Both the position numbers and the translations under genes were made by a program. Shown here piece after piece: positions 28,801-35,641 of a stretch of DNA of 64,000 nt. Source of the DNA: Aestuariibaculum sp. M13 (GTDB lineage Bacteria; Bacteroidota; Bacteroidia; Flavobacteriales; Flavobacteriaceae). Position 1 is the first letter of the stretch. Each line of letters starts with the position of its first letter. Location of the stretch: positions 682,001-746,000 of the forward strand of contig NZ_JANIAC010000002.1 in the NCBI RefSeq assembly GCF_024723255.1. The letters run 5' to 3'. The notes under the pieces were generated by a model that worked only from the letters and a program-made list of their open reading frames with translations, did no database searches and was not told the origin of the DNA.

Positions 28801-29198
28801 AAAACCCTACCTGAAACAAATTGCTGTTGATCATCTTCTTTAGGTTTAATTATAATTTGATTATTTGTAGAAAGAACAACATTAAAATCCTTTGACCCTA
28901 AACTGTAGCTCAATAATTTAAACACATCAATTTCTCCCTTTTTAATCTGTACCTTAGGATAGTTCTCAAATAATTCCTGAGGATACATAAAGTGATAATG
29001 TGTCTGTTTATTTATTATATCGAAAACCTCATCGATTGACACCAATTTATCTTCGCTAATAGTTACCTTATCCTGAGCGAAAGAATTATTAGTACTAATA
29101 CCAAAGACTGCAGTACATAATAAAAAGATGAATGTTCTCATAATCATTAGAAGGAACCGTTTTCGCGTATGCGAACGGATCTTAATTAATTTTTGCAT
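25857..29198 (-). CDS. SusC/RagA-type TonB-dependent receptor with STN domain
   Basis: 1113 residues. After a basic N terminus comes a signal peptide (MIMRTFIFLLCTAVFGIS), an STN domain (about 45-115, SIDEVFDIINKQTHYHFMYP), a carboxypeptidase-regulatory-like domain (SGRVLDVNGDPIYGVSVVIK), the plug (FNRPKTSFTGAASVITKEQI, LFLLDGFEV, VILKDASATAIYGSRGANGV) and the barrel, ending in RPQLNLSVTF. It imports an unknown ligand for locus 2 and signals through the adjacent FecR. Confidence 0.96.
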   Translation of the reverse strand: MQKLIKIRSHTRKRFLLMIMRTFIFLLCTAVFGISTNNSFAQDKVTISEDKLVSIDEVFDIINKQTHYHFMYPQELFENYPKVQIKKGEIDVFKLLSYSLGSKDFNVVLSTNNQIIIKPKEDDQQQFVSGRVLDVNGDPIYGVSVVIKGTKQGVSSDFDGNYAISVSSPENVLIFQALGFKMKEVLVGRGKRIDVTLEEDIEELDAVEIISTGIFNRPKTSFTGAASVITKEQIKSFGNRNLLRTLANIDPSLDIQEQNAFGSDPNNTTLSIEIRGAKSITDVSNLQNQSRGQLNTPLFLLDGFEVSVERVLDMNQNDVESVVILKDASATAIYGSRGANGVVVITSSNPPRGKLRVSYTSGLNFEIPNLSSYDLLDARQKLQIESIAGLYTGETVNEQILLDNLYNQNNKAVQEGVNTNWLKEPTQVGVGQYHSLRLGGGDKEFRYGFNVSYNGITGAMKGSKRDNVNASLNLQYQFKKVRFSNQLELGFNKGTNSPYGRFSDYYYMNPYWRPYDENGDPVMSYDTFNNQVKYNPLYDSSLASFSTTDYNNIRNQTAVSVNFNQNLKWDTSLGVTLLKGGSDYFSSPLNSSNFIAGIAPLDRGIYTQTFREERSYQISSTISYGKTFGKHMLYLGGNGQLIQNQNESTTLSVRGFTNEKLNDISNGISYTGQRPSRRESTVRSVGLTGTLNYNYDNRYFVEGSARLDGASSFGLESRYAPFYSFGAAWDLGQEKFIKENISKIDRIKFRYSYGVTGSLNFSAYQALSTYSYDTTSQYSNITGMTLLALGNPNLEWQNTKQHNFGLDFQAFDNRIGMTVNYYRINTHNLIGEASLPYSNGYTSYTENFGTVRNVGYDANLSVNVVRDLDNQFSWYVTTGVYSNKNTLVKLSDAIKEANEQWEGQNYSNGTFYQYREGESTDALYVLKSPGVDPLTGQVLYEDPETGNVYTSVQEGLRKISVGNTLPKINGRITSSLRYKGWMMDIGFSYRLGAKKLNNSLLRVENAYVVNNMDARVLGTRWQQPGDITAFKSISSDESTYPNDRFVFTERAFALSSVNLSYQFPQKVLDYFKVKQLSLTSSISDVFYLSNISTERGTDYPYSIRPQLNLSVTF

Positions 29199-29249
29199 AA
29201 ATTTGTTTTGTGTTAGTTAGACATTTGTTTTAATTAATACATCGAATTG

Positions 29250-29298
29250 AAAGAGACGAAGTTTGTTCACCGCCAAATGATAGGACTTCGATCTCTTT
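29250..29298 (-). terminator. Imperfect hairpin between FecR and SusC
   Basis: AAAGAGACGAAGT (29250-29262) and ACTTCGATCTCTTT (29285-29298) pair with one small mismatch. It follows the FecR stop at once and precedes the SusC start by 52 bp. It may act as an attenuator that lowers read-through from the sigma/FecR control genes, or simply as the end of the FecR transcript. Confidence 0.45.
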
Positions 29299-29299
29299 T

Positions 29300-30463
29300 T
29301 TATTTTAAAATTACTTGCTTGTTTCTTATTTCATAGTTTTTAATCACTCCGAAACTTTTAATATTCTCTAATATTTGTTCTATAGGTTGCTCCTTTCCTA
29401 AAGATCCATTGAATCCTCTTTGCTTTAATTCTTCATTTTCAAAAACTACATCCATATCATACCATCTTGATAAAATGGTCATAATGTCTTCTAAAGTCAT
29501 TCGCTTGAAACTAAAAATGCCCTCTTTCCAAGATATTTGTCTGTAAACATCTACCGCCTCAACAGATAAGGTATTGACATTCTTATTTAACCTAGATTGT
29601 TCTCCTGGTTTTAAAATATGCTGTTCCTTACTCGAAGATATTTCAACTTTACCTTCCACTAATGTTGTATAAACTTCATCTTCGTCATTATAGGCCTTCA
29701 CATTAAATTCGGTTCCAAGAACATGAACTAATTGGTTATCATTTATTACTTCGAAACTAGCTCCTTTATGTTCTGTACTTGGTGAAACATCAAAATATGC
29801 TTCACCATATACCAATTCAACCTTACGAGACTCTCCTTCAGTAAAATTTACAGGATATTTTAATTGGGATTCAGAATTTAACCAAACTTGAGTTCCATCA
29901 GAAAGTTTCACAAAAAACTGACCGCCTCTAGGTATAGTTAATGTATTATAGGCTAATGCTTGCCCCTTATGAGCCTCGTAAATTATTTTTTCACCATTAC
30001 TGGTTGCATTATTGGTTTGCAAACTTGCTCCTTTTTCAAAAACGATTTCTTTACCATCTTCTAGTGTTAAAATAGCTTTGTTAGCTCCTGGCTTAATAGC
30101 ATTATTAACAATTACAGGAGCTACCATATCATCACTACCGAAAATTGAATCTGGTTTAAAAAGGTACGCAGTTAACAAAACACCAACTAAAACAGCCGCC
30201 GCTGCATATTTATAGATATTTAATCTGAATACTTTACTCCTGTTTTGCTTTGCATTGATTATTGCTTCAGTTTTTCTATAAGCCTGCATAGCATCGAAAA
30301 CCTGTCTTTTATCCAGTGTGTGATAAATATTCAAATACTCTTTAAAAGCCACATCATTGGAAGGGTTCTCTTCAATCCAATGTGACAACTGATTTAACTC
30401 AGCTACAGAGGCTTCATTATTTAAAAACTTAACTGTAATTATTCTGGCTTCTTTCGGACTCAT
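29300..30463 (-). CDS. FecR-family anti-sigma factor
   Basis: 387 residues. N-terminal sigma-binding region (ITVKFLNNEASVAELNQLSHW), membrane segment near residues 86-105 (YAAAAVLVGVLLTAYLF), FecR domain (IPRGGQFFVKLSDGTQVWLN, VELVYGEAYFDVSP, VHVLGTEFNVKAY) and C-terminal DUF4974 (GIFSFKRMTLEDIMTILSRW). It is divergent from its sigma factor gene (30560-31183), in contrast to the other two loci where both are on one strand. Confidence 0.95.
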   Translation of the reverse strand: MSPKEARIITVKFLNNEASVAELNQLSHWIEENPSNDVAFKEYLNIYHTLDKRQVFDAMQAYRKTEAIINAKQNRSKVFRLNIYKYAAAAVLVGVLLTAYLFKPDSIFGSDDMVAPVIVNNAIKPGANKAILTLEDGKEIVFEKGASLQTNNATSNGEKIIYEAHKGQALAYNTLTIPRGGQFFVKLSDGTQVWLNSESQLKYPVNFTEGESRKVELVYGEAYFDVSPSTEHKGASFEVINDNQLVHVLGTEFNVKAYNDEDEVYTTLVEGKVEISSSKEQHILKPGEQSRLNKNVNTLSVEAVDVYRQISWKEGIFSFKRMTLEDIMTILSRWYDMDVVFENEELKQRGFNGSLGKEQPIEQILENIKSFGVIKNYEIRNKQVILK

Positions 30464-30559
30464 TCTTTAGATTATGATATTAATTCTTTGTGTTATATTT
30501 ATTAGACGAACACATATTAAAAAACCATTATTTTTTTTTTAAATTATTTTATCTTTTTT

Positions 30560-31183
30560 TTGCGTTCTTTTGTTAACCAACTGTTTTCTTTGAAAAATAT
30601 TCCAATAAATAGCGAACTTTTAAACGATTTGAAAAAAGACTCTAAAGAAGCCTTTAGAGAAATCTATATGCTATTTTATGAAGATTTATGTGTTTTTACT
30701 TTTGCATACACCAAAGACCACGAATTAAGTGAAGACCTGGTACAGAGTGCTTTTTTAAAACTTTGGGAACAAAGAAAATCTCTGGAAATAAAAGATAATA
30801 TTAAAGGCTATCTCTACCGACTCATCTATAATTCGTTTTTAGATAAAGTACGGCGAGATCAAACTTTTAACAAAAAAATTGAAGACCTAAGATACAATCA
30901 AATTATTGAAGCTATTGAAGAAGATACCGAATTGAAATCAAAACGTATTAAAATTCTTCAAGAAGCGATTGAAACCTTACCTAAAAAATGCAAAGAGATA
31001 TTTATTTTAAGTAAATATGAAGGTCTTAAATACCAGCAAATAGCAGATCAACTAGGAATTTCTAAAAACACTGTTGAAGTTCAGGTAGGAAAGGCGTATA
31101 AAATCCTAAGAAAAAGCCTAATCAGTAAAGATAAACTAAACCTCTTTATTAGCTTAATATATAAAAAGTTAAAAATTGAATAG
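30560..31183 (+). CDS. ECF RNA polymerase sigma factor, divergent
   Basis: 207 residues from a TTG at 30560, or 197 from the TTG at 30590 (LKNIPINSELLNDL); neither has a convincing ribosome-binding site. Region 2: AYTKDHELSEDLVQSAFLKL, WEQRKSLEI, YLYRLIYNSFLDKVRRD. Region 4: LPKKCKEIFILSKYEGLKYQ followed by IADQLGISKNTVEVQVGKAY. It is the likely activator of SusCD locus 2 and the partner of the FecR at 29300-30463. Confidence 0.92.
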   Translation: MRSFVNQLFSLKNIPINSELLNDLKKDSKEAFREIYMLFYEDLCVFTFAYTKDHELSEDLVQSAFLKLWEQRKSLEIKDNIKGYLYRLIYNSFLDKVRRDQTFNKKIEDLRYNQIIEAIEEDTELKSKRIKILQEAIETLPKKCKEIFILSKYEGLKYQQIADQLGISKNTVEVQVGKAYKILRKSLISKDKLNLFISLIYKKLKIE

Positions 31184-31207
31184 AGTTTTAGATAATTAAC
31201 TCTAAAT

Positions 31208-31636
31208 CTACAGATAAACCACCTCTTGTGTTTCAATATCGTAATATGGGTTTTGACCAAATTGATTTGAGTACATATTTGTAATAGGTAAATACCTCGC
31301 TCCAGTAATTAAAGACTTTAACTAATTAAACTCTTTTTTAGTAATATGTTTATTTTCTTCTTTGGCTGCCCATTGTTTTAATCAATCAGCAATAAGATAG
31401 CCCGCCATAGCATTCCCAACTCCAGCAAAACTCATTTTTTCTTTTTGAGATTTAAATTCTGGATTTATTTCTGTAGTTGGTAAGTTTTTCTCTTTTGGTA
31501 TTGGTAAAACATGTTTTGGCTTTTTAGCATGGTGCGCTTTATTACGACAGGTGTCACTACAATACTTTTGAACACGACGTCTTTTGGGTTCAAATTCTTT
31601 AAAACAATACTTGCATTTGTAAAATCTACTTTCCAT
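31208..31636 (-). pseudogene. Zinc-finger protein gene broken by two in-frame stops
   Basis: The first 84 codons encode a small CxxC...CxxxC zinc finger (Cys8, Cys11, Cys26, Cys30; KYCSDTCRNKAHHAKK) and end at TGA (31382-31384). The same frame continues as LKQWAAKEENKHITKKEFN, a TAG, and then LKSLITGARYLPITNMYSNQ ... IETQEVVYL to a final stop at 31208. The reading frame is kept throughout, so this is one gene of about 143 codons with two nonsense codons. It lies in the integrase module of the island. A shortened 84-residue product could still be made. Confidence 0.7.
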
Positions 31637-31720
31637 AATTTAACGTAAAATAAACGTTTGTTTTACGTATAACACCGTTTATTTGGTGTGTTATTTCAAT
31701 TTTTGATGACATTTGTAACC

Positions 31721-32356
31721 TTATTTATGATTAATATTAAACACCGATTCCAGTAAAAAAGCGTCGGCATCTGCATCACTAATAAGTTGTGGCTTTTTAG
31801 TTTTTAGTGCCTTTAATGTCGTTTTTTTAATTGGTTCAGAACCGATTTCATTGACATTAAAACCACCCGTTTTTTCCTTAAATGGGCTACCAGATATAAA
31901 ACCTGAAAATTTGGTTTTAATCTCTATATGATGTTTTAAAAATGCATCTTGTTGTAGCTTAAAAAGTGTAGTAACATTATCCGATACATCTTTAAAATAT
32001 TTGCTTAAATTCACATACATTAAATAGGTAATGTTAGCGTGAATATCTAAATGCTCCCAATACTTATTCATTAAAAACTGAAATTGGCTTTCCGCTAGTT
32101 TTTCTCGGGCATCAATTAACAAAAACAGGTTCTCTTCAAACAAATTACATTTTGTTGCTATTTCAACTCTGTTGAATTTGGTTTCATCCGTGGTAATTTC
32201 CTCTTTACGATTTCTATACGCTATTGTATTCGTTGCTTCAGCAGGAACCAAATCTTTAAATTCCGTTTGTTGGAACTCATTATATATCGTATCTGGTATA
32301 TAAAATAAATATGACCGTGTGAGATTATCGCGTATGGTGGTAAAAATAGCGTTCAT
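31721..32356 (-). CDS. Island protein of unknown function next to integrase
   Basis: 211 residues, 3 bp after the integrase stop codon, so co-transcribed with it. No family recognised. The sequence is mostly helical and charged, with no signal peptide or membrane segment, and a basic C-terminal tail (KKTTLKALKTKKPQ) that could touch DNA. Being coupled to the integrase, it may help recombination or its control, but nothing in the sequence proves this. Confidence 0.7.
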   Translation of the reverse strand: MNAIFTTIRDNLTRSYLFYIPDTIYNEFQQTEFKDLVPAEATNTIAYRNRKEEITTDETKFNRVEIATKCNLFEENLFLLIDAREKLAESQFQFLMNKYWEHLDIHANITYLMYVNLSKYFKDVSDNVTTLFKLQQDAFLKHHIEIKTKFSGFISGSPFKEKTGGFNVNEIGSEPIKKTTLKALKTKKPQLISDADADAFLLESVFNINHK

Positions 32357-32359
32357 ATT

Positions 32360-33721
32360 TTATTTTAATAAATGTGAATAATAATCTGGAATAGCAGCAT
32401 CGATAGTACGTAAATACTTTTCAAGAGCATCCATAGTAGAATGACCTGTAATATGCATAATTCTGCTTTTTACTTCGTTTGGTGGGTAATCGGTAATTAG
32501 TGATTGATATAACTTAGTGATAAAGGTATGCCTGAAACTATACAAACCATAGTTTTTATCTAAATTGAAATCCTCTTTGACTACCTTTTTAAAACGCTTT
32601 GAGAAATAGTTCCTTTTGTTATTCTCTTCGGTTTCCCAGAAATCACCAAACCTATCTGGGGTGAACAAATAACTATTTGGATCAAAAGCACCTAAATCCG
32701 GAAGTTCTTGTAGCAACATATCCGGAATACGTTTTGTTTCTAAAGCGTTCGTTTTCGATTTAAATTGTATCAGACCTTCTTCGACATTAATATCCTTTAT
32801 TTTTATTCTACAAACCTCAATAGGCCTTAAAAAGCCATAGGCAACAAACTGAATATATAATAACAGTATAGGATCTTCCTTTTTTAAATAATCAAAAATT
32901 TCAGTTTGGGTCGTTTTAGAATAGGTTTTGTGACGTTCCGGTTTGGTCTTTAATGCTTTTATATTCTTTACAGGATTTGAAGTTATGATGTCGTTATCCT
33001 CCATAGTTTGCATTAAAGCGCCTAGATTGGTTCTGTGGTTATTGTAACTTCTTGCACTCGTATTAGAAAGTACATGACTAAGGAAAGTTTGGATTAACCC
33101 CTTATCAACTTGGTCAATTGTTTTTATGTCTGGGTTTGATTCCTTAAGCCAGTCTATAAATCTGTTCGCGTGAAACCTATAATCTTTATGAGTTCTTTCG
33201 CTAATCACATTCTTTTTAAAGTCTAAACTTAAATCGAACGCTTTTTGAACCGTTGGACTATTGGATTTTGTCTCTTCCACTACTCTTTTGACCTTAACTT
33301 TATCTTTGGCTGACTGAGGATTTAACGGTGCTTTGGGAGTTGCTTCACTTTTTGCCTGTTTAGGCTTGGTTGCTTGTGTTTTTTCCTTTTCAAATAAGGC
33401 TTCGTTATTTTCAAAAGGATTGTAGCCTTTTTTAAGAAGAATGATGAGTCGTTTTCTATAAACAGTTAAAACGGAAAGCCGATCTTCTTTCTTTTTATAA
33501 GTATTCGCTATACCATAGATGTTTTTCATTCGCTCTAATTTTCCTGTTTCAGGATTGCGAAATGAAAAATAAACATACCAACGTTTGTTTAAATTTCCGT
33601 TAGCTGTGTAGATTTTTGGGGTTGAAAATTGGGGTCTTTTACTCAAATCGTGTTCCAAATCGTGTGCAAAAACGTGTTCACTTTTGAAATCAAATGTAAG
33701 AAATTCATTTAGATAAAACAT
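32360..33721 (-). CDS. Tyrosine site-specific integrase of the genomic island
   Basis: 453 residues. An N-terminal arm-binding-like domain (KRWYVYFSFRNPETGKLERM, about 45-100) is followed by a charged linker (110-155), a SAM-like core-binding domain (about 160-265) and the catalytic domain. Catalytic residues: Arg in AYGFLRPIEVCRIK, Lys in FKSKTNALETKRIP, the H-x-x-R of LYSFRHTFITK (with Ser in place of the first His), His in ITGHSTMD, and Tyr in ALEKYLRT. Its ATG follows a terminator hairpin and a tRNA 3'-end block, as for elements that insert in tRNA genes. Confidence 0.92.
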   Translation of the reverse strand: MFYLNEFLTFDFKSEHVFAHDLEHDLSKRPQFSTPKIYTANGNLNKRWYVYFSFRNPETGKLERMKNIYGIANTYKKKEDRLSVLTVYRKRLIILLKKGYNPFENNEALFEKEKTQATKPKQAKSEATPKAPLNPQSAKDKVKVKRVVEETKSNSPTVQKAFDLSLDFKKNVISERTHKDYRFHANRFIDWLKESNPDIKTIDQVDKGLIQTFLSHVLSNTSARSYNNHRTNLGALMQTMEDNDIITSNPVKNIKALKTKPERHKTYSKTTQTEIFDYLKKEDPILLLYIQFVAYGFLRPIEVCRIKIKDINVEEGLIQFKSKTNALETKRIPDMLLQELPDLGAFDPNSYLFTPDRFGDFWETEENNKRNYFSKRFKKVVKEDFNLDKNYGLYSFRHTFITKLYQSLITDYPPNEVKSRIMHITGHSTMDALEKYLRTIDAAIPDYYSHLLK

Positions 33722-33725
33722 AAAA

Positions 33726-33753
33726 AAACGGTTTAGAGTGAACTAAACCGTTT
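33726..33753 (-). terminator. Terminator-like hairpin directly before the integrase ATG
   Basis: AAACGGTTTAG (33726-33736) and CTAAACCGTTT (33743-33753) form a perfect 11-bp stem. On the minus strand it is followed by a T-run and then the integrase ATG at 33721. It probably derives from the tRNA terminator captured at the attachment site and would limit read-through into the integrase gene. Confidence 0.65.
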
Positions 33754-33770
33754 CATTTCAGAACTTTACG

Positions 33771-33819
33771 TTTTGTAGCGAGAGCGGGGCACGATCCCGC
33801 GACCTCCGGGTTATGAACT
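33771..33819 (-). repeat. tRNA(CAU) 3'-end fragment, right copy of direct repeat
   Basis: Same 49-bp block as 3486-3534 with differences at 33796-33797 and 33801. The T-stem pairing is intact here (CGCGGG with CCCCGC region) but the T-loop is not the usual TTC-purine form and no 5' half is present. It is therefore an attachment-site relic and not a working tRNA. Confidence 0.7.
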
Positions 33820-33958
33820 TGAAGCCATAACCTTTCAAAAACCATTTTACTGGGGCTTTCAGCAGTATGTTTTACAAAAACGTATTCGTTTCCGTATTCA
33901 AATCGTATTCAGTTTGATGTCTTGATTAGACATTTAATTTTTAATAAAAATAATACAA

Positions 33959-34333
33959 TTAATTCATATAATCTTGCCACTGGATTAGAATATATTTTTC
34001 AAGGTTTTGCTCTTTCTTCCTCAAAAAACCATATTCATAAACAAATAAATAAACATCTCCTTTTTGGTTCTTCCAATAATGAGTGAAAAATTTAGAATTG
34101 AACCCTTGTTCTTTTAAAACATTAGCTCTTACAGTGGATTTTCCTGCCTTATTAAAACTCTTCAAGATTTTACGGTTGAGTTTTAATTGATTATCTACCT
34201 GATTATAAAATCTAGGGGCCTCTTCTAAAGATCGGCGATAGTGATACGAGCTCTTACAGTGTAAATCACAAAACACTTTATCCGATCTTCCTGTTAATTC
34301 CTTTCCGCAAGATTTACACCCATTTCTTTTCAT
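33959..34333 (-). CDS. Zn-ribbon protein divergent from the integron recombinase
   Basis: 124 residues. An N-terminal zinc ribbon has Cys6, Cys9, Cys22 and Cys26 (CKSCGKELTGRSDKVFC, then CDLHC-type spacing). The C-terminal half has a helix-rich part ending in a hydrophobic strand (DVYLFVYEYGFLRKK). It resembles small DUF2116-like Zn-ribbon proteins of flavobacteria but I cannot name it firmly. It is transcribed away from the recombinase gene across an 89-bp shared control region, so a role in recombination or its regulation is possible. Confidence 0.75.
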   Translation of the reverse strand: MKRNGCKSCGKELTGRSDKVFCDLHCKSSYHYRRSLEEAPRFYNQVDNQLKLNRKILKSFNKAGKSTVRANVLKEQGFNSKFFTHYWKNQKGDVYLFVYEYGFLRKKEQNLEKYILIQWQDYMN

Positions 34334-34357
34334 TTTTATTATTTAATCGAATGTTAC

Positions 34358-34372
34358 ACGAATACTATTCGT
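34358..34372. promoter_or_regulatory. Palindrome in the divergent Zn-ribbon / recombinase promoter region
   Basis: ACGAATA-C-TATTCGT is a perfect 7+7 palindrome in the 89-bp gap between the two divergent start codons. It has the form of a dimeric repressor site. The binding protein is not known. Confidence 0.45.
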
Positions 34373-34422
34373 ATAAGATACTCTTTTTTAAAAGATTATA
34401 AGTAAATTCAACAAAAAAAGTC

Positions 34423-35553
34423 ATGGCTTTAAATCTTCATATCACCTTAAAACACCTTTTAATAGATGATGTACCGCAAATTGGTCTTAAATTTTATGCC
34501 AATGCAACCATAGAAATTCTAATTAAAGAATTAGACGATGTGAAATGGAGTAAAGAGTTTACTATGTTCTATGTTCGAAACACAAAAGATAACCTTGACG
34601 CTATTTTTAAATTATTTAAAGGTGTTGCATGGATTGACACCAAGTACTTTTTTGAAAGAACAAGAGCTAAAATTCTTGATGAAACCTTTGATGCCAGTTG
34701 GGTTTACAAGAGAAATAGACATGAAAATTATAAATTTTGTCCAGAAAGCTATCTACAAAAATTAGAACTCAAAAAATATGCGAATAATACCGTAAAAACC
34801 TATGTATCCTGCTTTGAAAGCTTTATAAATTACTATAACGATCAAGACATTAACACACTAGATGAAAATAACATTAGAAATTATTTAGAATATTTAATAA
34901 AAACAGAACGGTCTGATAGCTACATAAACCAAGCCGTTAACAGTATTAAATTCTACTATGAAACTGTATTAGGATTACCAAACAGGTTTTATAGTATTGA
35001 GCGCCCTAGAAAATCAAAGAAACTACCCGTTGTACTTTCAAAACCTGAAGTTTTATCCATTATATCTAATGCAAATAACTTAAAACACAAATGCATTATA
35101 TCCCTACTCTATTCTGCTGGACTTAGACGATCTGAACTCTTAAATTTAAAGCTAACCGACATAGAAAGTAAACGAATGCTTATCAAGGTGCGAGATGCGA
35201 AAGGGAATAAAGACAGATACACTATTTTATCCGAAAAAGTACTAGAAGATTTAAGAGAATATTACAAACAATATAGACCAACAAATTATTTATTCGAAGG
35301 ACAAAACAAAGAACAATACAGTGCTAACAGTGTAGGTAAAGTGGTATCTAACACGGCTAAACAAGCTGGTATTAAAATACCTGTAACGGCTCACACCCTA
35401 CGCCATAGTTTTGCTACACATCTTTTAGAAGCCGGAACAGATATTAGATATATTCAACTTTTACTAGGACATAACTCTACGAAAACCACTGAAATATATA
35501 CTCACGTTGCACAAAACAGTTTTAGTTCTATAAAAAATCCGTTAGACTTGTAA
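34423..35553 (+). CDS. XerC/D-like tyrosine recombinase, candidate integron integrase
   Basis: 376 residues. An N-terminal domain of about 100 residues (HLLIDDVPQIGLKFYANATI) precedes the SAM-like core-binding domain (about 105-190) and the catalytic domain. Catalytic residues: Arg235 (SAGLRRSEL), Lys260 (DAKGNKDR), His324 and Arg327 (AHTLRHSFATHLL), His350 (LLLGHNS), nucleophile Tyr359 (TTEIYTHV). It ends IKNPLDL, similar to the PLD tail of IntI proteins. Between the Lys260 region and His324 there is no room for the additional segment that marks IntI integrases, so it is closer to XerC/D. It lies 64 bp before the first cassette boundary and has the same orientation as the cassettes. Its role as integrase of the array is inferred from this position. 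Confidence 0.9.
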   Translation: MALNLHITLKHLLIDDVPQIGLKFYANATIEILIKELDDVKWSKEFTMFYVRNTKDNLDAIFKLFKGVAWIDTKYFFERTRAKILDETFDASWVYKRNRHENYKFCPESYLQKLELKKYANNTVKTYVSCFESFINYYNDQDINTLDENNIRNYLEYLIKTERSDSYINQAVNSIKFYYETVLGLPNRFYSIERPRKSKKLPVVLSKPEVLSIISNANNLKHKCIISLLYSAGLRRSELLNLKLTDIESKRMLIKVRDAKGNKDRYTILSEKVLEDLREYYKQYRPTNYLFEGQNKEQYSANSVGKVVSNTAKQAGIKIPVTAHTLRHSFATHLLEAGTDIRYIQLLLGHNSTKTTEIYTHVAQNSFSSIKNPLDL

Positions 35554-35625
35554 GTATTTATGTATATTTGGGTGTATATATATTAGAAATAAACACACCA
35601 GTGTGTTTATACACACGTTACCTGC
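35554..35625 (+). other. Candidate attI-like primary recombination site
   Basis: The first junction is GTTACCTGC at 35617-35625, cut after G35617. Upstream lie two nested inverted repeats: GTGTATA (35572-35578) with TATACAC (35608-35614), and AAACACAC (35591-35598) with GTGTGTTT (35601-35608). The outer pair resembles the inner arms of subfamily-C attC sites. There is no R'' (RYYYAAC) partner, so the site is not a complete attC. Confidence 0.6.
35563..35570 (+). promoter_or_regulatory. Candidate cassette promoter (-7 box) before the array
   Basis: TATATTTG is an exact TAnnTTTG match located between the recombinase stop codon and the first crossover point at 35617. Transcription from here would read the first cassettes, like the Pc promoter of integrons. 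No good -33 box was found at standard spacing. Confidence 0.4.
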
Positions 35626-35641
35626 AAGCTGAAAAAACGAA

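Larger units (their letters stand above)
33649..33912. other. Right attachment region of the putative 30-kb island (attR-like)
   Basis: Order from left to right: three CGTGTKC-type repeats inside the integrase 5' coding region (33649, 33661, 33673), hairpin 33726-33753, tRNA 3'-end block 33771-33819, then three CGTATTC repeats (33881, 33893, 33904). Compared with 3387-3615, the inner arms of both sites carry CGTGTTC and the outer arms carry CGTATTC. Confidence 0.55.

Noticed and set aside
32360-33721. This integrase as the integrase of the cassette array
   Set aside because: It points away from the array, is separated from it by the Zn-ribbon and the second recombinase, and sits at its own tRNA-type attachment site.
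33771-33819. A functional tRNA gene
   Set aside because: Only the 3' half is present at both copies; no D-arm or 5' acceptor strand is found upstream on the minus strand, and the T-loop is altered.
34423-35553. Canonical intI gene name
   Set aside because: The IntI-specific segment is missing and overall motifs are XerC/D-like, so I give no symbol.
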